From: an uncultured Phycisphaerales bacterium
GTDB lineage: Bacteria; Planctomycetota; Phycisphaerae; WQYP01
Assembly: GCA_903868035.1 (NCBI GenBank)
Contig: CAIPTQ010000018.1
Location: 1-8,999, forward strand
Length of the DNA: 8,999 nt
Direction of reading: 5' to 3'
Numbering within the stretch: the stretch's first letter is position 1; each line of letters opens with the position of its first letter. The notes below the pieces were generated by a model that ran no database searches, was not told where the DNA came from, and worked only from the letters and a program-made list of their open reading frames with translations. Made by a program: the position numbers and the translations under genes. This document shows, in pieces, positions 1 to 6,097 of this stretch.

Positions 1-459
1 AAACCCCGCCGCCTTCTCATACGCAATCTCCGCCCCCAGCACCCGCAACTGCTCCACCAGTTGCCCAATCGGTCGCTGCCGCATCCGCTCCACGCCATCC
101 AGCACATATTCGCCCCGTCCCAGCGTCAGCATCGCCGCCAGAAAGCGCATCGTCGTACCCGAATTCCCACACATGATCGTCCGTCCCCCCCCCCCCATTC
201 CCTCCGGAATCTCCCGCCCGTATCCGACCACTCGCACCCGCCGCCCCTGCTGGTCCATCACCAGCGCATACCCCAGCGTTTGTAGCGCATTCATCATCTG
301 CCACGTGTCATCCGCAAACAGCACCCCCGTCAATTCCGTCCCCCCCTCCGCCAGCGCCGCCAGCACCAGCGCCCGGTTGGTGATGCTCTTACTCCCCGGC
401 ACGCGCACCACCGCCTCAAATGGCCGTGTGACCGGCTCCATGTCGATGCTGTCTGGCAT
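1..459 (-). CDS. aroA: 3-phosphoshikimate 1-carboxyvinyltransferase (EPSP synthase), N-terminal part
   Basis: This enzyme joins phosphoenolpyruvate to shikimate-3-phosphate in the sixth step of the shikimate pathway to aromatic amino acids, in the cytoplasm. The first 153 codons are visible; the family is about 430 residues, so the rest lies beyond base 1. The N-terminal phosphate-binding motif VPGSKSITNRA (residues 20-30) carries the expected K24, S25 and R29. CGNSGTTMRFL (97-107) and the ERMRQRPI motif (124-131, with R127) follow as in known EPSP synthases. The start is the ATG at 459, 15 residues before the conserved region; no good Shine-Dalgarno precedes it. Residues 88-92 (MGGGG) come from an unbroken run of 12 G on the coding strand, and the reading frame is intact across it. 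The gene lies downstream of purC on the same strand, separated by a strong hairpin. Identification is secure. Confidence 0.93.
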   Translation of the reverse strand, partial: MPDSIDMEPVTRPFEAVVRVPGSKSITNRALVLAALAEGGTELTGVLFADDTWQMMNALQTLGYALVMDQQGRRVRVVGYGREIPEGMGGGGRTIMCGNSGTTMRFLAAMLTLGRGEYVLDGVERMRQRPIGQLVEQLRVLGAEIAYEKAAGF

Positions 460-474
460 TTGACTCAAAACAGT

Positions 475-503
475 ATCCTATTTCATGAATTTGCCCATCT
501 TAA
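475..503 (-). promoter_or_regulatory. Possible aroA promoter
   Basis: On the minus strand a TTAAGA box (498-503) and a TAGGAT box (475-480) are separated by exactly 17 bases. Each matches the sigma-70 consensus at four of six positions. Transcription would begin about 8 bases before the aroA ATG, leaving almost no leader, which fits the lack of a ribosome binding site there. The boxes sit between the hairpin behind purC and aroA. The matches are weak and could be chance. Confidence 0.25.
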
Positions 504-549
504 CATCCGCCACTACAAATCACGCACAAATGTCAATATGGGCTATCTT

Positions 550-601
550 GTTAGGGGGAGACCGCCAACCCCTCCCCGGGGGCTTGGCGGTCTCCCCTAA
601 C
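550..601 (-). terminator. Strong hairpin directly after purC, likely terminator or attenuating structure
   Basis: Arms at 550-568 (19 bases) and 584-601 (18 bases) are complementary over their full length, apart from one extra G in the 550-568 arm. The 15-base loop (569-583) can itself fold as CCCC against GGGG. The structure begins one base after the purC stop codon. No run of T follows it on the minus strand, so it is not a textbook intrinsic terminator. It may instead protect the purC mRNA end or reduce read-through into aroA. Confidence 0.6.
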
Positions 602-1525
602 TTACGCACTCTTGAAAGCCGTCCCCGTCAGCCGCTCATACGCCTCCACGTACTTCACCCGCGTGTTCCGCACCACCTCCTCCGGCAGCACCGGCCCCGG
701 CGGCGTCTTGTTCCACGCCAGCGTCTCGAGGTAATTCCGCAGATACTGCTTGTCGAAACTCGGCTGGTCCCGCCCCACCTCATACTGGTCCGCCGGCCAG
801 AACCGCGACGAATCCGGCGTCAGCGCCTCATCAATCAAAATCGGCGTCCGCCCCCCGTCCACCTCCGGATGCGTCCCAAACTCAAACTTCGTATCCGCAA
901 TAATAATCCCCCGCGTCCGCGCATACGCCGCCGCATGCTTGTACAGCTCAATCGTCAAATCCCGCGCCTTGGTCATCAACTCCCGCCCCACCTGCCCCGC
1001 CGCCTCGTCAAACGAGATCGGCAAATCATGCCCCGTCTCCGCCTTCGTCGAAGGCGTGAAAATCGGCTCCGGCAATTGCGCGCACTGCCGCAACCCCCCC
1101 GGCAGCTTCACCCCGCTGACCACGCCCGTCTTCTGGTAATCCTTCCACCCCGACCCCGTGATGTACCCGCGCACCACGCACTCGATGGGAATCACGCTGG
1201 CCTTCCGCACGATGACGCTGCGCCCCGCCAGTTGCTGCCGGTACTCGCGCAAGGATTCGGGAAAGCGCTCCACCTCGGTCTCAACCAGGTGGTCGCGGAA
1301 CCCCGCCGCGGCGAACACGTTGCGGAACATCGCGAACCAGAAGTTCGACAGCCCCGTCAACAGCCGCCCCTTGTCCGGAATACCCGTGGGCATGATCACA
1401 TCAAACGCCGAGATGCGGTCCGAGGCGACGATCAGCAGGCCGTCGCCCAGTTGATACACATCGCGGACTTTCCCGCGCCGCACCGGCAACCCCGGTATGT
1501 TCGACTGCATGAGTGCCGTATTCAT
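602..1525 (-). CDS. purC: Phosphoribosylaminoimidazole-succinocarboxamide synthase (SAICAR synthetase)
   Basis: The enzyme uses ATP to couple CAIR with aspartate, giving SAICAR, in de novo purine synthesis. The 307-residue product is full length for the longer form of the family. It shows the N-terminal nucleotide-binding motif GKVRDVY (18-24), ASDRISAFD (34-42), then VIPIECVVRGYITGSGW and PEPIFTPSTKAETGHD in the middle. The second family signature IADTKFEFG and the LIDEALTPDSSRFWP motif come later. A GTG six bases upstream is open in frame, but a perfect AGGAGG (1531-1536) overlaps it and sits five bases before the ATG at 1525, which decides the start. The gene is 71 bases downstream of the rlmI-like gene on the same strand. 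It is followed at once by a large hairpin. Confidence 0.96.
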   Translation of the reverse strand: MNTALMQSNIPGLPVRRGKVRDVYQLGDGLLIVASDRISAFDVIMPTGIPDKGRLLTGLSNFWFAMFRNVFAAAGFRDHLVETEVERFPESLREYRQQLAGRSVIVRKASVIPIECVVRGYITGSGWKDYQKTGVVSGVKLPGGLRQCAQLPEPIFTPSTKAETGHDLPISFDEAAGQVGRELMTKARDLTIELYKHAAAYARTRGIIIADTKFEFGTHPEVDGGRTPILIDEALTPDSSRFWPADQYEVGRDQPSFDKQYLRNYLETLAWNKTPPGPVLPEEVVRNTRVKYVEAYERLTGTAFKSA

Positions 1526-1547
1526 AAGCACCTCCTGCCCCTACCTT

Positions 1548-1553
1548 ACTATA
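1548..1553 (-). promoter_or_regulatory. Possible -10 box for purC
   Basis: TATAGT reads on the minus strand 22 bases before the purC ATG, in the 71-base gap behind the rlmI-like gene. It matches the -10 consensus at five of six positions. I see no convincing -35 box at the usual distance, so purC may also depend on transcription from upstream. Confidence 0.3.
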
Positions 1554-1596
1554 AGCCGGCGATTTCATCCACGGCACGGTTTACTTCACCCCAACC

Positions 1597-2937
1597 TCAC
1601 CACACCTTCGCCCAAAGACACTTCAAATACCCCGACTCCGGGCAATCCGTCATCACCGGGTGATCCGCCCCCGGACCCGTCTGCCGCAGCACCTGCACGC
1701 GCCGTCGCGCCCCGCGTCCCGCCGCACCCAGCACGGTGACAAAATCCACCGGGCTGAGCAGTCCCGAGCACGAGCAGGTCACCAGGACGCCCCCCGGCTT
1801 GACCAGCGTCAGCGCCAGCCGGTTGAGGTCGAAATATTTGTTCCGGCCCTCATCCTGTTCCTCCAGCGAGTGAATGAACTTCGGCGGGTCGAGCACGACC
1901 ACCTCAAACGTCCGGCCCGCCGTCTGCATCTGCCGCAGGTAGACAAACGCGTCGGCATGGGCAATGTCGAACTGCCCCTTGTGTACCTTGTTGAGATTGG
2001 CGTTCCGCTGGGCCAGGGCGATGGCATCCTCATCCAGGTCCACGCACGTTACGCGCGCCGCCTTCCCCAGCGTGGCGGCGTAGATGCCAAAGCCGCCGGA
2101 ATACGCGCACACATCCAGCACGTTCGCCTCCGGCGTAAACTGCGTCAGCCCCATCCGGTTATCCCGCTGGTCGCAGAAAAATCCCGTCTTGTGCCCGTGC
2201 GTCAGGTCGATCTGGAACCGCAGGGTGTTCTCCGTCACCACCGTCGACTTGCGATCCGGCCCCACCCGGCGCTCCCCCCGCGGCCCCGTGGGCGCATCCC
2301 CCGCCACCGCAAACCCCTCCAGATCCTGCATCCGCGCATCGGCCCGCACCAGGACTTCCTTGAGCATCGGGAACGACCGCAACACCCGCGTGATCGCCTC
2401 CACCCGCCGGAACATCGGAAACGAAAACAACTCCACCACCGCATAATCCCCCAGCCGGTCCACAATCAGCCCCGGCAGGCCGTCACCCTCCGCATGCACC
2501 AGCCGGTACGCCGTCGTCACGCGGTCCAACCCCAGCTTTCCCTGCCGCAATTCCACGGCCTGCCGCACCCGGCCCTCGAGCATCGCCTCGTCAAACGGGG
2601 CCGTGTCAAAGGTCACCATCCGCACCCCCATCACCGCGTTCCGCGAGAAGAGCCCCGTCCCGAACATCTGCCCGTCCCGGTCATACACGCTGACCAGGTC
2701 GCCATTTTTGGCGCGGGCGTCGATTGCCCCGATCATCTTGCGGTAGATCGTGGGGTGAAAGTCCACGTTGTGCCGCAACTGCACCCAGGGCAGGCCATTC
2801 CCCGTTCCCGGGGCCATCGGCTTCATGCGGCTCTGCCCCCCCGGCTCGCCCTCCGCAAACGCCCCCGGCCCCGGTCCCGTAGGACGATGCGGACGCGGGG
2901 AAAACGGTGCAGGGGGAACGGGTGATTTCGGCGGCAT
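1597..2937 (-). CDS. rlmI: Class I SAM-dependent rRNA cytosine-5 methyltransferase, RlmI type
   Basis: RlmI methylates C1962 of 23S rRNA. The protein follows E. coli RlmI closely along its length. An N-terminal PUA-like RNA-binding region (about residues 48-100) is followed by the EGDGLPGLIVDRLG segment. THGHKTGFFCDQRDNR lies around 246-261. The SAM-binding motif VLDVCAYSGGFG starts at 273, DPPKF is at 350-354 and the TCSCSG motif at 387-392; its second cysteine (C390) matches the cysteine of the E. coli FSCSG motif. The end reads DHPVMTDCPESGYLKC, as in the family. At 446 residues it is about 50 longer than E. coli RlmI (396), because of a proline- and glycine-rich tail over residues 1-45. 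The start at 2937 is preferred to the in-frame ATG at 2949 because GGAG lies six bases before it. Close paralogues exist, so the exact rRNA target is inferred. Confidence 0.87.
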   Translation of the reverse strand: MPPKSPVPPAPFSPRPHRPTGPGPGAFAEGEPGGQSRMKPMAPGTGNGLPWVQLRHNVDFHPTIYRKMIGAIDARAKNGDLVSVYDRDGQMFGTGLFSRNAVMGVRMVTFDTAPFDEAMLEGRVRQAVELRQGKLGLDRVTTAYRLVHAEGDGLPGLIVDRLGDYAVVELFSFPMFRRVEAITRVLRSFPMLKEVLVRADARMQDLEGFAVAGDAPTGPRGERRVGPDRKSTVVTENTLRFQIDLTHGHKTGFFCDQRDNRMGLTQFTPEANVLDVCAYSGGFGIYAATLGKAARVTCVDLDEDAIALAQRNANLNKVHKGQFDIAHADAFVYLRQMQTAGRTFEVVVLDPPKFIHSLEEQDEGRNKYFDLNRLALTLVKPGGVLVTCSCSGLLSPVDFVTVLGAAGRGARRRVQVLRQTGPGADHPVMTDCPESGYLKCLWAKVW

Positions 2938-2989
2938 CAAAAACTCCATTTCATCCAGATTCGGCGCGGGACGCAGCGCCCTCCTTTCG

Positions 2990-2997
2990 ATTATACT
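2990..2997. promoter_or_regulatory. Shared -10 region of divergent rlmI and yacL-like genes
   Basis: A perfect TATAAT reads on the minus strand at 2990-2995, 53 bases before the rlmI start at 2937. A TATACT reads on the plus strand at 2992-2997, 30 bases before the yacL-like start. The two overlap in their TATA core. Neither has a good -35 box at 16-18 bases. The location in the only gap between the divergent genes supports promoter function. Confidence 0.45.
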
Positions 2998-3026
2998 TCC
3001 CCCGTCATTTCTTTGCGGGGTCGCGC

Positions 3027-4124
3027 ATGATCAAGATCGTCCGGGTGCTCTTCCTCTTCCTGGTCTCCATCGTGGCCCTCGCCTATCTCCAATCCTCCAG
3101 CGACTGGACCTCCTTGTTCCTCATGATCGGCGGCGTCGTCCTCTCCTTTATCATCATCACCGCCGACATCCTCTCCAAAAACAAAAAACTCACCGTCCTC
3201 TCCGGCATCATGTTCGGCCTGATTGTCGGCCTCCTGGTCTCCCTGGGCATCAGCTACCTCGGGGAGCAGGTCATTCAAACCCTCCTGGGCGTAGAATGGC
3301 TCAATGAATACCGGCCCCTCATGCAGGGCGCCAAGCTCCTCATGTCCCTCATGGTCTGCTACGTCGCCATCTCCTTCATCCTCCAAACCAAGGACGACTT
3401 CCGCTTCATCATCCCCTACGTCGAGTTCCAGCGCGCCACCAAAGGTCCCCGGCCCATCATCCTCGACACCTCCGTCATCATCGACGGCCGCATCGCCGAC
3501 ATGGCCGCCACCGGCATGTTCGAAACCACCCTCATCGTCCCGCGCTTCGTCCTCATCGAACTCCAGACCATCGCCGACTCCGCCGACCGCCTGAAACGCT
3601 CCCGCGGCCGCCGGGGCCTGGAAGTCCTCGAAAAACTCAAAACCCTCCCCCGCATCGAACTCCGCTTCTGGGACGGCAGCCTCACCCAGATGCCCCAGGA
3701 TGACGACCCCGCCGCCAGCGGCGTCGACCAGAAACTCGTCGCCCTCGCCCAGCAGGAAAAGGGCCGCATCATGACCAACGACTTCAACCTCAACAAGGTC
3801 GCCGGCCTCCGCGGCATCTCCGTCATCAACATCAACAACCTCGCCGAAGCCCTCAAGCCCGTCGTCCTCCCCGGCGAGTCGATGACCGTCCGCATCATCA
3901 AACCCGGCGAAAACGCCGGCCAGGGCGTGGGCTACCTCGTCGACGGCACCATGGTCGTCATCGAAGGCGCCCGCGACAAAGTCGGCCAGGAAATCGAGGT
4001 GGTGGTCACCAACATGATCCAGAATGCCGCGGGCAAAATGATCTTCGGCCGCATGGAAGGCTCCGCCCGCGCAACAGCCACGCCCACTCCCACTCCCACT
4101 CCCACCAAACCCCCCACCCCATGA
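3027..4124 (+). CDS. Membrane-anchored PIN and TRAM domain protein, YacL family
   Basis: The 365-residue product has the YacL layout: membrane segments, then a PIN nuclease domain, then a TRAM RNA-binding domain. Four hydrophobic segments lie at about 4-22, 29-47, 56-78 and 104-120. The PIN domain (about 142-265) opens with ILDTSVIIDGRIAD and has a plausible acidic set D147, E178, D234 and D252, expected to hold metal for RNA cleavage. TRAM covers about 285-345. This family is widespread, but its substrate and cellular role are unknown to me, so RNase activity is inferred from the fold. The start at 3027 is preferred over the in-frame upstream ATG at 2907, which would overlap the divergent rlmI start. 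GGGG six bases upstream is a weak ribosome binding site. The tail ends in proline-threonine repeats. Codons end mostly in C, unlike the G-ending codons of aroA. Confidence 0.88.
   Translation: MIKIVRVLFLFLVSIVALAYLQSSSDWTSLFLMIGGVVLSFIIITADILSKNKKLTVLSGIMFGLIVGLLVSLGISYLGEQVIQTLLGVEWLNEYRPLMQGAKLLMSLMVCYVAISFILQTKDDFRFIIPYVEFQRATKGPRPIILDTSVIIDGRIADMAATGMFETTLIVPRFVLIELQTIADSADRLKRSRGRRGLEVLEKLKTLPRIELRFWDGSLTQMPQDDDPAASGVDQKLVALAQQEKGRIMTNDFNLNKVAGLRGISVININNLAEALKPVVLPGESMTVRIIKPGENAGQGVGYLVDGTMVVIEGARDKVGQEIEVVVTNMIQNAAGKMIFGRMEGSARATATPTPTPTPTKPPTP
4083..4106 (+). repeat. Hexanucleotide tandem repeat coding for Pro-Thr
   Basis: Three exact copies of CCCACT (4083-4100) are followed by a fourth with one change, CCCACC. 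They lie in the last 14 codons of the yacL-like gene and encode Pro-Thr pairs. Gain or loss of a unit would keep the reading frame and only change the tail length. Confidence 0.85.
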
Positions 4125-4214
4125 TCCGCTGATTCAATTTTCCTATGCTTCCTATGATTCGATCCCCCAATTCTAAATTCCCCCTCCACCTCACACGCGC
4201 ATGATTTGCACAGT

Positions 4215-4238
4215 GTCCGGTGCGACTGCGCCTCGGAC
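4215..4238. terminator. Imperfect hairpin between convergent genes
   Basis: GTCCG (4215-4219) pairs with CGGAC (4234-4238), and an inner GCG (4222-4224) pairs with CGC (4229-4231) around a four-base loop. It lies in the 157-base gap between the converging yacL-like and PilZ genes, where a two-way terminator would be expected. No T-run follows on either strand, so termination is only a guess. The rest of the gap shows nothing recognisable. Confidence 0.3.
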
Positions 4239-4281
4239 TCCCCGTTGCCGGTCTGTTGGGCCTGGAGGCGGCGCGCCAGCG

Positions 4282-4701
4282 TCAGTTGGCGGTTATGCAA
4301 GCGGGAGTCGATGCGGCGGCGGGCTCATCGTCGTGCTCGAGGAGGCGGATGAATTCGGCGCCGACGACAAAAAGATTGTCGGCGAGGGATCTGGAAAAGG
4401 TGATTTGACAGAGAACCAGCAGAAAGGAGCCGGTTTTGGGACGCGGTAGTTTGAGCATGAACTGGCCGCCTTTGCGGGGCGGCGTGGTCTGGAGGAAACC
4501 GATCCCTGATAATGACAGATCGCGGGCGAGGACGGTCATGGCGGGTCCGGGAGTGTCCTGCTGGAGGTGCCAGAGGGTGACGGGGGCTTCGACGTGGATG
4601 CGGGTGGCGCGGCGCTTTTCCGCCCCGCCGAGGCTGCTCGATTTGGGGAGCAAAAGGGAAAGCACTTCCGAGAGGTGTTGGGTGTTGAGTAGAATGCCCA
4701 T
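4282..4701 (-). CDS. PilZ domain protein, probable c-di-GMP receptor
   Basis: PilZ domains bind c-di-GMP and change shape to act on partners in motility, secretion or polysaccharide synthesis. This 139-residue protein is a single PilZ domain with a hydrophobic N-terminal stretch (about residues 1-20). EKRRATR supplies the RxxxR motif (R30, R34). DLSLSG supplies DxSxxG (D61, S63, G66), 27 residues further on, which is normal spacing. Both nucleotide-binding motifs are intact, so binding is likely. The start at 4701 has AGGA eight bases upstream. The frame stays open back to 4836, but that stretch has no PilZ character. The gene lies 165 bases downstream of the HD-GYP gene on the same strand and faces a divergent diguanylate cyclase, so it may report the output of those two enzymes. 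The partner is unknown. Confidence 0.85.
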   Translation of the reverse strand: MGILLNTQHLSEVLSLLLPKSSSLGGAEKRRATRIHVEAPVTLWHLQQDTPGPAMTVLARDLSLSGIGFLQTTPPRKGGQFMLKLPRPKTGSFLLVLCQITFSRSLADNLFVVGAEFIRLLEHDDEPAAASTPACITAN

Positions 4702-4828
4702 GTGATGAATCCTGTTCGTGGGGCATGCCAGCCTGTGCCCGGACGAAACCCCTCCCCATGTCGGCCACGCAAAAGCAAATTCCCGGCCCGTCGATCGCGC
4801 GGTCATCAGTTGTCGGCAAATGTCATGG

Positions 4829-4858
4829 CCGCACATATGCGGTGCGGGAAGAACCCGC
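4829..4858 (-). terminator. Two small tandem hairpins after the HD-GYP gene
   Basis: CCGCA-CATA-TGCGG (4829-4842) and GCGGG-AAGAA-CCCGC (4844-4858) are each perfect five-base-pair stems. They lie 8-38 bases beyond the HD-GYP stop on the minus strand, in the 165-base gap before the PilZ gene. There is no T-run, so they could be a weak terminator, an mRNA-end protector, or chance in GC-rich DNA. The rest of the gap (4702-4828) shows no recognisable feature apart from the PilZ ribosome binding site. Confidence 0.3.
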
Positions 4859-4866
4859 TGCGGACC

Positions 4867-5892
4867 TCACACCGCGGCCAGGCCCGCGACTGCGGCCCCG
4901 CCAGCCAGGGCGCCGACGCCGGTTTCATGCCCCGACACGATGTCCGCCATGATGTCCACCATCGGCCCATCCAGATCGCCGGTCCCGGCCGCCTGCCGCA
5001 TGATCTTCACGCTTTCGGCGACCGAATACGCCTTGCGGTAGGGCCGGTCCGTGCTCAGGGCGTCAAACCAGTCCGCGATGGCGGCGATCCGCGGCAGGAC
5101 GGGAATCTCGCCGTCTTTAAGCCCGTCCGGATACCCCTTGCCGTTGGGCTTCTCATGATGCCAGCGCACGATCGGCAGCACGTTGGCGAAGGTGCGCATG
5201 GGCTTGAGAATGTCGTAGCCGATCACCGGGTGGCGCTTCATGAGCGTCATTTCCTCCTCCGTGAGCTTGCCCGGCTTGTTGAGGATGTGGTCGGGGATGC
5301 CCACCTTGCCGATGTCGTGGACCACGCCGCCGGTCCGCAGCGCGTCCAGATGCGCCTGGGAGAGCCCCAGGCGCCGTCCGATCTCCACGCTGTAGCTGCC
5401 GACGCGCTCGACGTGGCCGCAGGTGTACTCATCCTTGCCCTCGATGGCCCGGGCCAGCGACAGGATCATCGCCCCGGCGTGCTCCATCGAATCGGTGGCG
5501 TGCTTCACGCGCAGGGCGTTCCGCAGGCGCAGGCCGATTTCCCGGACGCCCGTGCCCGGCAGGACGCAGTCATCGGCGCCGCAGTCCAGCAGGTCGGCGA
5601 CGCGCCCGGCATGCGCCTCGGACAGCAGGCAGACCACCGACACCAGATTGCTCCGGCCGTCGAACTTGATGCTGCGGCAGGCCTCGAGGTAGGGCTCGAG
5701 ATTCGGCCCCGGCAGGAGCACGACCATGTCGATCTCGTGGTCGCCGCGCAGTTGCCGCAGCGCGGTCAGCGGCGTGTCCGTGGTGAGCGAATTCCACCGG
5801 CTTTCGACGGCGGCCTGCGTCATGGCCGAAACCAGGTCGCGCGGACCCACCCACAGCACCTTTTCCGATGTTTCATCCTGGCTGATGTTCAT
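4867..5892 (-). CDS. HD-GYP phosphodiesterase with degenerate receiver domain
   Basis: HD-GYP domains hydrolyse c-di-GMP. The 341-residue protein has a receiver-like N-terminal domain (about 10-125) and an HD-GYP domain (about 140-310). The catalytic part is intact: DEYTCGH (154-160), HDIGK (192-196), H221, HH (245-246), NGKGYPDGL (250-258) and the RIAAIADWFDALSTDRPYR region. In the receiver, the stretch DMVVLLPGP (55-63) has leucine (L60) where the phospho-acceptor aspartate should be. The usual lysine after GADD (105-108) is also missing, so regulation by phosphorylation is unlikely. The protein ends in an unusual alanine- and glycine-rich tail. The start at 5892 has AAGGA six bases upstream; the ATG codons at 5910 and 5931 lack comparable sites. 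The gene is upstream of PilZ on the same strand and divergent from a diguanylate cyclase. Confidence 0.92.
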   Translation of the reverse strand: MNISQDETSEKVLWVGPRDLVSAMTQAAVESRWNSLTTDTPLTALRQLRGDHEIDMVVLLPGPNLEPYLEACRSIKFDGRSNLVSVVCLLSEAHAGRVADLLDCGADDCVLPGTGVREIGLRLRNALRVKHATDSMEHAGAMILSLARAIEGKDEYTCGHVERVGSYSVEIGRRLGLSQAHLDALRTGGVVHDIGKVGIPDHILNKPGKLTEEEMTLMKRHPVIGYDILKPMRTFANVLPIVRWHHEKPNGKGYPDGLKDGEIPVLPRIAAIADWFDALSTDRPYRKAYSVAESVKIMRQAAGTGDLDGPMVDIMADIVSGHETGVGALAGGAAVAGLAAV

Positions 5893-6097
5893 AGGCCTTC
5901 CTTCGTTCATGAATCCAATGCTCGTCCCCATCCCCCATTAAGGTCTGAAATCGACATATCTACCGTCATACTTAAACGAAAATTAGTAAGCGGTCTAAAC
6001 ACCCCCCGCCTTCCTTCCGATGGATACCCTGAATCAGGGGTACGCCGGGTGCCGCCGATTTGCATTTATGTCGCTCTTTTTCAGGGGAGAGCATGCC
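5893..6097. promoter_or_regulatory. Shared upstream region of the divergent HD-GYP and diguanylate cyclase genes
   Basis: This 205-base gap must hold the promoters of both genes. The part from about 5940 to 6000 is clearly AT-richer than its surroundings. I could not find a -35/-10 pair convincing enough to place either promoter. I looked for class I and II c-di-GMP riboswitch features and did not find them. Confidence 0.5.
6027..6039 (+). promoter_or_regulatory. Palindrome CCCTGA-A-TCAGGG in the cyclase leader
   Basis: A perfect 13-base palindrome with a single central A lies 58 bases upstream of the cyclase ATG. As DNA it could be an operator; as RNA it could form a five-pair hairpin with an AAU loop. 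The right-hand motif TCAGGGG recurs at 6081-6087, where it forms part of the cyclase ribosome binding site, so the left arm could pair with either copy. Confidence 0.4.

Noticed and set aside
17..304. 95-codon minus-strand frame overlapping aroA
   Set aside because: It is a neighbouring frame; the true aroA frame starts at 459 and stays open through the G-run to base 1.
485..1663. 392-codon open frame on the plus strand opposite purC
   Set aside because: It mirrors a clear purC gene, is rich in Arg, Pro and His as expected of an antisense frame in GC-rich DNA, and shows no domain.
1660..2925. 421-codon open frame opposite the rlmI-like gene
   Set aside because: Same reason: a low-complexity shadow of a gene with many conserved motifs.
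4125..4281. Replication origin at the composition flip
   Set aside because: No DnaA boxes, no AT-rich repeats and no origin-linked genes such as dnaA or dnaN are present.
3932..4300. 122-codon minus-strand frame covering the gap between the yacL-like and PilZ genes
   Set aside because: No motif, it overlaps both genes, and it has no ribosome binding site.
4702..4836. N-terminal extension of the PilZ protein back to 4836
   Set aside because: The added 45 residues have no family character, and the ATG at 4701 has a usable ribosome binding site and sits normally before the PilZ domain.
5893..6097. A known c-di-GMP riboswitch ahead of the cyclase or HD-GYP gene
   Set aside because: The conserved core sequences of class I and class II aptamers were not found on either strand.
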